This document shows positions 12,045 to 20,208 of a stretch of 64,000 nucleotides of DNA, one piece after another (position 1 is the stretch's first letter; each line of letters starts with the position of its first letter). The stretch comes from Luteimonas fraxinea (GTDB taxonomy: Bacteria > Pseudomonadota > Gammaproteobacteria > Xanthomonadales > Xanthomonadaceae). The notes under the pieces were generated by a model that made no database searches, had not been told where the DNA came from, and was given only the letters and a program-made list of their open reading frames with translations. Made by a program: the position numbers and the translations under genes. The DNA is taken from positions 310,001-374,000 of the forward strand of contig NZ_CP089507.1 of the NCBI RefSeq assembly GCF_021233355.1, written 5' to 3'.

Positions 12045-13376
12045 TCAGCTCCGCGTCGTGGGCACCTCGACAGCGCCAGTGTTCTTGCGGCCCGGCCAGA
12101 GCATGAAACCGATGGTCACGACGGCAAGCAGCCAGCAGTAGTGCACGCTGCCGGCGAGCGCGAGTGGCGAGACCGATGCGAGTGATGCGGCCAGCAGGAT
12201 CTGCGCGCCATACGGCAGCACGCCCTGCGCAACGCAGGCGAAGATGTCGAGCACGCTGGCCGCGCGCCTGGGGCTGATGCCGTGCTTCTCCGCGATATCG
12301 CGGGCGACGCTGCCGCTGACCAGAATCGCGACGGTGTTATTGGCGGTGAACACGTCGGCCGCGGTCGACAACGCGGCAATGCTGAACTCCCCCGAGCGCC
12401 GGCTACGACGCCCGCGCGCGAACTTCCCGATCAGCTGCGCCAGCCAGTCGAGGCCGCCGCTGGCCTTGGTCAAAGCGCCCAGACCGCCGATCAGCAGCGA
12501 AAGCAGCAGGATTTCGACCATGCCTTCGAAGCCGGTCCAGATATCGCCCACGAACGGCACCACGCCGTAGTCATCGGCGAACACCAGGCCGAATCCGCCG
12601 GCCAGCACGATGCCCAGGCCCAGCACGATCAGCACGTCGACGCCGGCCAGGGCGAGCGCCAGCACGATCACGTACGGCAGCATCAGCCACGCGGACGCGC
12701 TGCTTTCCGATTCGATCGGCGAGGCGCCGCCCATCACGCCGAGCAGCACGACAGTGGCCAGCGCTGCCGGCGTCGCGATCTTGAAATTTTCGCGGAACTT
12801 GTCGCGCATCTGCGCGCCCTGGGTGCGGGTCGCGGCGATCGTGGTGTCGGAGATCATCGACAGGTTGTCGCCGAACATCGCGCCACCGATCACCGCGCCG
12901 ACCACCAGCGCACGATCCAGGCCGGAGGCCTCGGCAACGCCGAGCGCGATCGGCACGACGGCGGCGATCGTGCCCATCGACGTGCCGATCGCCAGCGAGA
13001 TCAGCGCCGACAGCACGAACAGACCCGGCAGGATCAGCGGCGCGGGAATCGCCGACAGGCCGATCGACACCACCGCATCCACCGCACCGATCGCGCTCGA
13101 CACGTACGCGAACGCGCCCGCCAGCAGAAAGATCAGGCACATCAGCACGATGTTGGGATCACCCATGCCGCGCAGCAGGATGTCGCCGGCCTGCAGGCCG
13201 CGGCGATGCGCGATCCAGGCGGCGAGCGCCAGCGCGGGCAGGATCGCGACCGGCGCGCGCAGCTGGTAGAACCCCATCGCCTCGCCCTGCGCGGTGAAAT
13301 ACAGCCCGGCGCCGAAGAACAGCGCGAGGAACAGCAGCAGCGGCGTCAGCGCGAGTGCGCTGGGACGGACGGTCAT
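12045..13376 (-). CDS. nhaC: NhaC-family Na+/H+ antiporter
   Basis: 443 residues from the ATG at 13376. About eleven membrane segments are visible from the first hydrophobic stretch LTPLLLFLALFFGAGLYF to CWLLAVVTIGFMLW. Family signatures are GTSMGTIAAVVPIALGVAEA and the GGAMFGDNLSMISDTTIAAT motif, repeated in weaker form near the C-terminus (TAADVFTANNTVAILVSG). NhaC-type proteins exchange cytoplasmic Na+ for H+ or small organic acids. Substrate beyond Na+/H+ cannot be fixed from sequence; dicarboxylate/amine antiport (MleN-like) is an alternative. It is transcribed alone, behind the idh terminator, and converges with the BI-1 gene. Confidence 0.9.
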   Translation of the reverse strand: MTVRPSALALTPLLLFLALFFGAGLYFTAQGEAMGFYQLRAPVAILPALALAAWIAHRRGLQAGDILLRGMGDPNIVLMCLIFLLAGAFAYVSSAIGAVDAVVSIGLSAIPAPLILPGLFVLSALISLAIGTSMGTIAAVVPIALGVAEASGLDRALVVGAVIGGAMFGDNLSMISDTTIAATRTQGAQMRDKFRENFKIATPAALATVVLLGVMGGASPIESESSASAWLMLPYVIVLALALAGVDVLIVLGLGIVLAGGFGLVFADDYGVVPFVGDIWTGFEGMVEILLLSLLIGGLGALTKASGGLDWLAQLIGKFARGRRSRRSGEFSIAALSTAADVFTANNTVAILVSGSVARDIAEKHGISPRRAASVLDIFACVAQGVLPYGAQILLAASLASVSPLALAGSVHYCWLLAVVTIGFMLWPGRKNTGAVEVPTTRS

Positions 13377-13465
13377 GCGGGTGGATTCCGGGAGGGGCGA
13401 TGCGTGTGCGCATTGTGCGCAGGACGCGTCGGCCCGTCATGACGACCGGCAGGATGGCCTGCAAC

Positions 13466-13492
13466 GAAAAACGGGACGCCGAAGCGTCCCGT
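13466..13492 (-). terminator. UUCG-loop terminator of the isocitrate dehydrogenase gene
   Basis: ACGGGACGC and GCGTCCCGT form a 9-bp stem closed on the minus strand by a TTCG tetraloop and followed by TTTTTCG, 50 bp past the stop. Confidence 0.93.
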
Positions 13493-13541
13493 TTCCGTTG
13501 CCGCGTCGCCGGCGTGCGGCGCGCGTGGATTGCGGCCTGCC

Positions 13542-14549
13542 TTACAGGCATGCCGCGATCGCCTTGGCGAAAGCCATGGTGTTGCCGGTGCCGCCGAGGT
13601 CCGGCGTCACGCCGTCCTTGGCTTCGAGCGTGGCGACGATCGCCTTGCGCAGGCGCTCGGCCTGCTCCGGCAGCGCCAGATGGTCGAGCATCTGCGCGGC
13701 AGCGAGCAGCAGCGCGCAGGGGTTGGCGACGCCCTTGCCGGCGATGTCCGGCGCCGAGCCGTGCACGGCTTCGAAGATCGCCGCGTCCGTGCCGATGTTC
13801 GCGCCCGGGGCCAGACCCAGACCGCCGACGAGACCGGCGCACAGGTCGGAAATGATGTCGCCGAACAGGTTCGTCGTCACGATGATGTCGAACTGCTCGG
13901 GACGCATCACCAGCTGCATGCAGGTGTTGTCGACGATCATCTCGTTGGCTTCGATGTCCGGATACTCGGCGGCCACTTCGCGCGCGACCTTCAGGAACAG
14001 GCCCGAGGTGCTCTTGAGGATGTTGGCCTTGTGGACGATCGTGACCTTCTTGCGACCGGTCTTGCGCGCCAGCTCGAACGCGTAGCGCACGATGCGGTCC
14101 GAACCCTTGCGGGTGATGCGCGTGATCGACACCGCGGTCTCGCCGTCGGCCGAGGTTTCCTGGCCTTCGCTGATGTACGAACCTTCGGTGTTCTCACGGA
14201 TCGTGATGAGATTCACGCCATCGGCGAAACGCGAGCGCGTATTCGGGAACGAGGTCGCCGGACGCACGTTGGCGTAGAGGTCGAACTGGCGACGCAGTTC
14301 GACGTTGATCGAGCTGAAGCCGCCACCGACCGGCGTGGTCAGCGGGCTCTTGAGCGCGATCTTGTTGCGGCGGATCGATTCGAGCGTCGCGGCCGGCAGC
14401 AGTTCGCCGTGCTTTTCGAGCGCCATCAGGCCCGCGTCCGCGTCTTCGTAGGTGAGGCCGAGCTGCATCGCGTCGAGCACGTGCAGCGTCGCGTCCATGA
14501 TCTCCGGGCCGATGCCGTCGCCGCGGATGACCGTAATCGTGTGCGTCAT
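13542..14549 (-). CDS. Isocitrate dehydrogenase, NAD-type
   Basis: 335 residues from the ATG at 14549 (MTHTITVIRGDGIGPEI). It belongs to the short isocitrate/isopropylmalate dehydrogenase group that oxidatively decarboxylates isocitrate to 2-oxoglutarate in the TCA cycle. Visible are TTPVGGGFSSINVELRR (substrate Ser and Arg), the RENTEGSY loop, HKANILKSTSG with catalytic Lys, and the Mg-binding region LFGDIISDLCAGLVGG. The cofactor loop reads HGSAPDIAGKGVANP, with Asp-Ile where NADP enzymes carry Lys-Tyr, which points to NAD+. Homoisocitrate dehydrogenase is a less likely alternative. The gene is monocistronic: CATAAT about 80 bp upstream is a possible -10, and a terminator follows the stop. 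Confidence 0.92.
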   Translation of the reverse strand: MTHTITVIRGDGIGPEIMDATLHVLDAMQLGLTYEDADAGLMALEKHGELLPAATLESIRRNKIALKSPLTTPVGGGFSSINVELRRQFDLYANVRPATSFPNTRSRFADGVNLITIRENTEGSYISEGQETSADGETAVSITRITRKGSDRIVRYAFELARKTGRKKVTIVHKANILKSTSGLFLKVAREVAAEYPDIEANEMIVDNTCMQLVMRPEQFDIIVTTNLFGDIISDLCAGLVGGLGLAPGANIGTDAAIFEAVHGSAPDIAGKGVANPCALLLAAAQMLDHLALPEQAERLRKAIVATLEAKDGVTPDLGGTGNTMAFAKAIAACL

Positions 14550-14714
14550 GTGGGGTGGGATTCCGTGCGCAGGGACGACGCGCAATGCGCGACGTCGGGT
14601 GAAGGGGAAACCCGCCCATTATGCCCGAGGCGCCCGCCCCGACCCAAACGCAGGCACACCGGAGCGCGATCGCGGCATCGTGAGCGACGCATCCGGCGCG
14701 CCTCGCAGACGCAC

Positions 14715-15107
14715 TCAGTCGTGCGTGTGGGCTGCCGGAGTACCGGCGTCACCCTGCTCCAGTCGATCGAGGAAATCGACCGCGCGACGCATGTGCGGGA
14801 TCACGATGCTGCCGCCGACGACGAGGCCCACGGAGAAGGTTTCGAACAGCTCCTCGCGCGTCGCGCCGGCGTCCTTGCACTGCGCCACGTGATAGCTGAT
14901 GCAGTCGTCGCAACGCAGCACCATCGACGCGACCAGACCGAGCAGTTCCTTGGTCTTGAGATCGAGCGCGCCGGCCTGGTAGGTCTGCGTGTCGAGCGCG
15001 AAGAAACGGCGCACGACCTGGTTGGGCTCGGCCAGAATGCGCTCGTTCATGCGCTTGCGGTATGCGCTGAACTCGGCGACGCGGTCGTTCTCGCTCTCGC
15101 CGCTCAT
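14715..15107 (-). CDS. Carboxymuconolactone decarboxylase-family (AhpD-like) protein
   Basis: 130 residues from the ATG at 15107. The fold is recognisable from LDLKTKELLGLVASMVLRCDDCISYHVAQCKDAGATREEL, an AhpD-type helix pair carrying a redox CxxC (Cys66, Cys69) and a nearby His. Such proteins typically reduce peroxides or act as thiol-disulfide partners of peroxiredoxins; real carboxymuconolactone decarboxylase activity is not implied. The C-terminus is histidine-containing (AAHTHD). Its ATGA overlaps the stop of the upstream glutaredoxin gene, so the two form a small thiol-redox operon. Confidence 0.9.
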   Translation of the reverse strand: MSGESENDRVAEFSAYRKRMNERILAEPNQVVRRFFALDTQTYQAGALDLKTKELLGLVASMVLRCDDCISYHVAQCKDAGATREELFETFSVGLVVGGSIVIPHMRRAVDFLDRLEQGDAGTPAAHTHD

Positions 15108-15406
15108 GCGCCCGCGCCCTGGATCAGCGGCAGGAATCCGCCCTTGCGGTGCAGCGCCATCATGTCGTCGTAGCCACCCACATGGGTCTCGCCGACGAAG
15201 ATCTGCGGCACGCTGGTGCGACGCGCGAGCGCGACCATGCGTTCGCGCTCGGCGACGTCGAGATCGATGCGGACCTCACGCCAGTCCAGACCCTGACTCT
15301 TGAGGAAGGTCTTGGCGGCGACGCAGTAGCCGCAGATCGCACTGGTGTACATCACGATCTCCGGCGCGGCGCCGGACGATGCGGAAGTGGGGGAATCGAG
15401 GGTCAC
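15104..15406 (-). CDS. grxC: Glutaredoxin (GrxC type)
   Basis: 100 residues from a GTG at 15406 with GGAG seven bases upstream; the next start (MYTSAICGYC) would remove the first beta strand. The active site is CGYC at residues 25-28, instead of the commoner CPYC, followed by AKTFLKSQGLDW. The glutathione-binding TSVPQIFVGETHVGGYDD block is complete. Glutaredoxins reduce disulfides and mixed glutathione disulfides in the cytosol. The stop overlaps the AhpD-like gene start by 4 bp. The very long open frame upstream on this strand is antisense to the BepA-like gene and is not coding. Confidence 0.93.
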   Translation of the reverse strand: MTLDSPTSASSGAAPEIVMYTSAICGYCVAAKTFLKSQGLDWREVRIDLDVAERERMVALARRTSVPQIFVGETHVGGYDDMMALHRKGGFLPLIQGAGA

Positions 15407-15565
15407 GGCAGTCTCCGGAAACTTGTCGGGCGATTGTCGGTCAGATGGGGGTGCGGCGCCGTGTTTTCCATGCGACGCCGCGCACCGCCGCCTTAACATG
15501 GCATTCATGCCCTCCGCGCATGCCACCGGCATGCTGCACCTTCGCCGCCTGACCCGAACGAGCCG

Positions 15566-17239
15566 ATGCGCCGAACCCAGACGCCCCACCGCCCTGCCCG
15601 CTTCGCCCTGCTGCCGCCGATCACGGCACTGGTGCTGGCGACGGCCGCGGTGTGCGCGCCAGCGCAGGACACGCGCTTGCCGGATATCGGTTCGTCCGCC
15701 GGCAACGTGCTCAGTCCTGGGAAGCAATCCGAATACGGCCAGATGCTGCTGGCGCAGCTGCGTCACTACAACTACGTGCTGGAAGATCCGCTGGTCGATG
15801 GCTGGCTGCGCGGCACCGGCAATCGCCTCGCCTCGTCGAGCGACCAGCCGCAGCAACCTTTCACGTTCTTCATGATGCGCGACCGCAGCATCAACGCATT
15901 CGCGACGTTGGGCGGCTACATCGGCATGAACGCCGGCCTGGTACTCGCGGCCGAGACCGAGGACGAAGTCGCCGCAGTGCTTGCGCATGAGGTCGCGCAC
16001 GTCACCCAGTCCCACGTGCTGCGCGGCGTCGAGCGCGCGCAACGCGACCAGATGCCGATGCTGCTGGCGATGCTCGGCGCGATCGCGGTCGCCTCGCAGA
16101 GCGGCAGCAATTCCTCCGATGATGCCGCGATGGCGGTCATCGCCGGCGCGCAGGGCCTCGCGATACAGCGGCAGATCGACTACACACGTTCGAACGAATC
16201 CGAAGCCGACCGGCTCGGCATCCGCACGCTGTCGCGCGCCGGTTACGACCCCGAAAGCATGGCCTCGATGTTCGAGCGCATGCAGGCGGTGTCGCGCACC
16301 AACCAGGGTGGCGATCGCGAGCGGGTGCCCGATTACCTGCGCACGCACCCGGTCACCACCACGCGCATCAGCGAGGCGCGCGACCGCGCCGAACGCATGG
16401 ACCGCGACACCGTGCAGGTGACCACGTCGACACCGGAAGGCACACGTACCGAACGCGTGCCGGTGAGCCCCGGCGCCGAGGCGCCTGCGCGTGGATTCGG
16501 CAATCCGATGTTGCCGGTGGATCTGCGTCTGCCGGCGAATGCGCTGTCGGGTATCGACGGCACGGCATTCGGCTGGGCCCGCGAACGTCTGCGGGTGCTC
16601 AGCGCCAACACGCCCGCGCAGGCGGTGCGCGAGTACGAGGCGATGCGCCGCAACGGCAGGTTGACCGATGCGCAGCGCTACGGCCTCGCCGTCGCCCGCC
16701 AGCGGCTCAATGAACTCGACGCCGCGGGCAAGACCTTTGGCGAACTGCTGGCCGAATATCCGGGCGATGTCTGGCTGACGCTGGGCGTGGCCGAGACCGA
16801 CGCGCGCGCCGGCCGGATCGCAGCCGCCGACCAGCGCTTCGAGACCCTGATCGACCGCATGCCGCGCCATCCGGCGGTGGTGCTGACCTATGCCGCCGCA
16901 CTGGCCGAGCGCAATACGCCCGAAGCCGGGCTGCGCGCGCAGGCGATCCTGCGGCCGCTGCTGAATTCCTCCGGCGGCGATCCGGCGTTCCAGCGCGCCC
17001 TTGCCCGGGCCAGCGAGACGGCTGGCGATCCGGTCCGCGCCGGCGAGGCCTGGGCGGAAGCGGCGGTGCTCGGCGGCCGGCCGGAGCAGGCGCTGATCCA
17101 GCTCAATACGCTGAAGAAGCGCGAGGATCTGGACTATTACGCGCGCACCCGCATCGACGCGCGGATCGCGTCGATCACCCCCACGGTGCTGGAGCTGCGG
17201 CGCCAGGGCATCCGGGATGAGGATCTGCGGCGACGTTGA
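15566..17239 (+). CDS. bepA: Periplasmic M48 metalloprotease with TPR region (BepA-like)
   Basis: 557 residues from the ATG at 15566. An N-terminal signal peptide (LLPPITALVLATAAVCAPAQ) is followed by an M48 zinc protease domain at about 45-290: zinc motif HEVAH at 141-145 and the third-ligand region ESEADRLG at 211-218. The C-terminal half (about 335-530) is helical and repeat-like, as in the TPR domain of BepA. BepA works in the periplasm on outer-membrane protein and LptD assembly, degrading stalled substrates. Length is somewhat above the E. coli protein (487). It is divergent from grxC and lies 228 bp upstream of phoB. Confidence 0.9.
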   Translation: MRRTQTPHRPARFALLPPITALVLATAAVCAPAQDTRLPDIGSSAGNVLSPGKQSEYGQMLLAQLRHYNYVLEDPLVDGWLRGTGNRLASSSDQPQQPFTFFMMRDRSINAFATLGGYIGMNAGLVLAAETEDEVAAVLAHEVAHVTQSHVLRGVERAQRDQMPMLLAMLGAIAVASQSGSNSSDDAAMAVIAGAQGLAIQRQIDYTRSNESEADRLGIRTLSRAGYDPESMASMFERMQAVSRTNQGGDRERVPDYLRTHPVTTTRISEARDRAERMDRDTVQVTTSTPEGTRTERVPVSPGAEAPARGFGNPMLPVDLRLPANALSGIDGTAFGWARERLRVLSANTPAQAVREYEAMRRNGRLTDAQRYGLAVARQRLNELDAAGKTFGELLAEYPGDVWLTLGVAETDARAGRIAAADQRFETLIDRMPRHPAVVLTYAAALAERNTPEAGLRAQAILRPLLNSSGGDPAFQRALARASETAGDPVRAGEAWAEAAVLGGRPEQALIQLNTLKKREDLDYYARTRIDARIASITPTVLELRRQGIRDEDLRRR

Positions 17240-17412
17240 GTCGAGGGCTGTGCAGCGTTCGGCACGACTGATTCACGGCCTGCCCTCACCCGACGCGGAA
17301 TGCGCATTGGTCCCGGATCAGATTCGGGGCTCTCTCCCGGAAGGAAAGGTGCTCGCGTGCCGCGACGTCTGCTGACCGCGCCTCATGACACCGGGCCGCG
17401 CCTGTCGCCAAA

Positions 17413-17430
17413 CCGTCACAAAACTGTCGT
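17413..17430 (+). promoter_or_regulatory. Pho box upstream of phoB
   Basis: Two direct half-sites, CCGTCAC (17413-17419) and CTGTCGT (17424-17430), are spaced 11 bp start to start with the A-rich linker AAAA between, close to the PhoB consensus CTGTCAT-N4-CTGTCAT. They lie 38 bp before the phoB start, consistent with autoregulation. I cannot assign a convincing -10. Confidence 0.78.
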
Positions 17431-17467
17431 GTAATGGCGCCATCCCACCGGCGCTATGGACCGATCC

Positions 17468-18157
17468 ATGCAGAAACGCATCCTCATCGTCGATGACGAA
17501 CCGGCGATCCGCGACATGGTCGCCTTCGCGCTCCGCAAGGGCGAGTTCGAGCCGATGCACGCCGGCGACGCGCGTGAGGCGCAGTCGGCGATCGTCGACC
17601 GCGTGCCGGACCTGATCCTGCTCGACTGGATGCTACCCGGCACCAGCGGTCTGGAACTGGCGCGCCGCTGGCGCAAGGACGCGCTGACCCGCGACATCCC
17701 GATCATCATGCTCACCGCCCGCGGCGAGGAGAACGATCGCGTTGGCGGCCTCGAAGCCGGCGTCGACGATTACGTGGTCAAGCCGTTCTCGGCGCGCGAA
17801 TTGCTGGCCCGCATCCGCGCGGTCATGCGCCGCGCCCGCGACGACGACGAGGACGGCAGCGTCACCGTCGGCGCCCTGCGCATCGACGGCGCCGCGCATC
17901 GCGTGTTCGCCAGCGACGCACCGGTCACGATCGGCCCGACCGAATACCGCCTGCTGCATTTTTTTATGACTCATCCCGAACGCGTCTACAGCCGCTCGCA
18001 GCTGCTCGACCACGTCTGGGGCGGCAGCGTCTACGTCGAGGAGCGCACGGTCGACGTGCATATCCGCCGTTTGCGCAAGACCCTCGAGCCGAGTGCGCTG
18101 GATGGGATGGTGCAGACGGTGCGGGGGTCGGGCTACCGGTTCTCGGCGTCGGTCTGA
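17468..18157 (+). CDS. phoB: Phosphate regulon response regulator PhoB
   Basis: 229 residues from the ATG at 17468 (MQKRILIVDDEPAIRDMVA); an in-frame ATG at 17456 adds four unconserved residues. The receiver domain has Asp9/Asp10, phospho-acceptor Asp53 (LLDWMLPG) and Lys105 (VVKPFSAR). The OmpR-type winged helix follows at about 128-226 (TIGPTEYRLLHFFMTHPERV, TVDVHIRRLRKTLEP). PhoB activates phosphate-scavenging genes when phosphorylated by PhoR. A Pho box precedes it. Unusually, phoR does not follow directly: a nested-palindromic repeat of about 540 bp lies between the two genes. Confidence 0.96.
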   Translation: MQKRILIVDDEPAIRDMVAFALRKGEFEPMHAGDAREAQSAIVDRVPDLILLDWMLPGTSGLELARRWRKDALTRDIPIIMLTARGEENDRVGGLEAGVDDYVVKPFSARELLARIRAVMRRARDDDEDGSVTVGALRIDGAAHRVFASDAPVTIGPTEYRLLHFFMTHPERVYSRSQLLDHVWGGSVYVEERTVDVHIRRLRKTLEPSALDGMVQTVRGSGYRFSASV

Positions 18158-18164
18158 CGCGACG

Positions 18165-18750
18165 CGCGCCGCGCCCTGCTTTTGATCTTCGCGACGCCGC
18201 ACTGCGCATCGAACACCCGGAGGGCGGCGGGCATGGATGCCCGCCGTTTTCCGACCGAGCCACGATGGCGAGTCGGAAAATGCCGGAACGAACGACTGGC
18301 CGGGTTCGCTCCGTCGGGGCTGGCCTTTTTCTTTGGTTCCGTTTCTTTGACTCGCATCTTCAATGCTCGCCCCTTCGGGCCCGGCTGCGCCGTTCGCACT
18401 ACGTGCGTGGGGCCAGCAAAAGAAATGAACCCGCTCGCCGCGAGGCGAGTGGAAGCGTTTGATCTTTCTTGTATCGCCGTTGGCGAAGAACGAAGAGCAA
18501 CGTCAGACGCTTTCGTCCGCTGGCGCGGCCGAGTTCATTTCTTTTGGTTGACGCCCACGCGCGCAGCGCGAACGGCGAAGCCGGCCCCGGAGGGGCGAGC
18601 ATCGAAGATGCGAGTCAAAGAAACGGAACCAAAGAAAAGCGTCTCCCCGACACGTCCACAGCCCGCGGCGTCGCGCTTACCGGGATTTCCCGACTCGGCA
18701 TCCTGCCTCTGTCGGAAAACGCCGCCCATCCATGGGCGGCGCCCTCCGGG
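18165..18750 (+). repeat. Nested-palindromic repeat element, copy A, between phoB and phoR
   Basis: The core at 18214-18750 starts CACCCGGAGGGC and ends GCCCTCCGGGT, so its ends are inverted repeats. Hairpins such as CGGCGGGCAT/ATGCCCGCCG sit at both tips. Inside, a perfect 30-bp inverted pair occurs at 18331-18360 and 18605-18634 (starting CTTTGGTTCCGTTTC). The sequence recurs, inverted, at 25869-26344 (copy B). On the left, similarity to copy B continues through CCTGCTTTTGATCTTCG, so the element probably begins near 18165. Small open frames inside it (for example one beginning MRVKETEPKK) follow the palindrome and I do not regard them as genes. The rest of the 722-bp gap up to phoR shows no gene. 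Confidence 0.85.
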
Positions 18751-18866
18751 TCTGCATCGGGTGCGAGACGTTTGGTTCCTGGCACAGCAAGAGCAACAGC
18801 AACAACAAAACCAGAAGCACCCTCGACATCCTGATTTCTTACGCCAACCTGTCACCTGACATTGCC

Positions 18867-18872
18867 TAGACT
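18867..18872 (+). promoter_or_regulatory. -10 hexamer directly upstream of phoR
   Basis: TAGACT ends 7 nt before the phoR ATG at 18880, with no ribosome binding site, so phoR may be transcribed from its own promoter as a nearly leaderless mRNA rather than only from phoB. Confidence 0.4.
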
Positions 18873-18879
18873 CAACGAC

Positions 18880-20208
18880 ATGCCACCCCGCATCCATGCC
18901 GCCTGGACCCGCACGCTGTTGCAGCTTGTTGCCGTGCTCGGCGTGGCGGCCGTGCTGGGCGCGCTGGCCGGCCATATCTGGATGGCGCTGGCGGTTGCGG
19001 CGCTGGGTGTGCTGGCCTGGCACTACTGGAAACTTTACGACCTGCTGACGCGCCTGACCTCGCGCAGCCGTGTGCCGCCGCCACAGGGAGATGGCGTGTG
19101 GCAGGAGACGGATCGCATGCTGCACCGGGGACAACAGGACATGCGCGCGCGCAAGCGGCGTTTGATTGCGATGCTGCGCGCGTATCGCGCGGTGGCGGCG
19201 GCGCTGCCGGATGCGGTGATCGTCGTCGACCGCAACAGCCAGCGCATCCAGTGGTTCAACCGCGCGGCGACCAGCCTGCTGGGGCTGCAGATGCCGCGCG
19301 ATGTCGGCAAGCCGGTCGGCGATACGTTGCAGCCGTTGCCGGTCGCGCACTGGCTGGCGCAGGGACGCCGCGCGGAGCCGATGCTCGACGTGCCTTCGCC
19401 GCATTCCTCGGGCACGCGCCTCGAATTGCGGTTGATCCCCTACTCCGACGATCTGTGGCTGCTGCTTGCCCGCGACGTCACCCGGATCATGAAGCTCGAG
19501 CAGATGCGTCGCGATTTCGTCGCCAATGTTTCGCACGAGCTGCGCACGCCGCTGACCGTGGTGCACGGCTATCTCGACATGCTCGACCCGACCGATCACC
19601 CCGAATGGGCGCCGATGCTGTCCGAGATGCAGAACCAGTCGCAGCGCATGACCCAGCTCGTCGAGGATCTGCTGACCCTGTCGCGTCTGGAAGCGCAGGA
19701 GGGGATCGGCGACGAGAGCGTGTCGATGGCCTCGATGCTGGCCACGTTGCGGCGCGAACTCGAAGTACTGAGCCAGGGCCGGCACACGATCGCGGTCGAG
19801 GACAGCTCGCCGACCGACCTCGTCGGTTCGACGCGCGAACTGCATAGCGCGTTCTCCAACCTCGTCAGCAATGCGGTGCGCTATACGCCGGCCGGCGGCC
19901 GCATCACGATCCGCTACGCACCGCTGGCGAGTGGCGGCGTGGCGCTGTCGGTCGAAGACACCGGCTACGGCATTCCGGCCGCGCACCTGCCGCGCATCAC
20001 CGAACGCTTCTATCGCGTGTCGACCAGTCGCTCGCGCGAATCCGGCGGCACCGGTCTCGGCCTCGCCATCGTCAAGCACGTGCTGCATCTGCACCAGGCG
20101 CGCCTCGAGATCGAGAGTGAAGTCGGCGCCGGCAGTCGCTTCGCCTGTCATTTCACCGCTGAGCGCGTCCGCGCTCGCGACAACCAGTATTTCGGAGCCA
20201 CCGCATGA
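18880..20208 (+). CDS. phoR: Phosphate regulon sensor histidine kinase PhoR
   Basis: 442 residues from the ATG at 18880 (MPPRIHAAWTRTLLQLVAV); a TTG at 18862 is less likely. Two membrane segments at about 11-30 and 33-50 anchor it with almost no periplasmic loop, as usual for PhoR. A PAS domain follows at about 103-200 (ALPDAVIVVDRNSQRIQWFN), then HisKA with phospho-acceptor His219 in NVSHELRTPL and the HATPase domain (FSNLVSNAVRYTPAGG, DTGYGIP, GGTGLGLAIVKHV). It senses Pi status through the Pst/PhoU system, which is not in this window. Its stop overlaps the ppk1 start by 4 bp, coupling the kinase to polyphosphate synthesis. Confidence 0.95.
   Translation: MPPRIHAAWTRTLLQLVAVLGVAAVLGALAGHIWMALAVAALGVLAWHYWKLYDLLTRLTSRSRVPPPQGDGVWQETDRMLHRGQQDMRARKRRLIAMLRAYRAVAAALPDAVIVVDRNSQRIQWFNRAATSLLGLQMPRDVGKPVGDTLQPLPVAHWLAQGRRAEPMLDVPSPHSSGTRLELRLIPYSDDLWLLLARDVTRIMKLEQMRRDFVANVSHELRTPLTVVHGYLDMLDPTDHPEWAPMLSEMQNQSQRMTQLVEDLLTLSRLEAQEGIGDESVSMASMLATLRRELEVLSQGRHTIAVEDSSPTDLVGSTRELHSAFSNLVSNAVRYTPAGGRITIRYAPLASGGVALSVEDTGYGIPAAHLPRITERFYRVSTSRSRESGGTGLGLAIVKHVLHLHQARLEIESEVGAGSRFACHFTAERVRARDNQYFGATA

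Noticed and set aside
18182..18859. Several overlapping small frames inside repeat copies A and B, some with similar proteins (MRVKETEPKK...)
   Set aside because: The similarity results from the DNA repeat itself. The frames occur in both orientations of a palindrome, lack ribosome binding sites and differ in ends between the copies.
18849..18862. Possible Pho box before phoR (CTGTCAC followed by CTGACAT)
   Set aside because: The two units are only 7 bp apart instead of 11 and the second does not keep GTCA in register.
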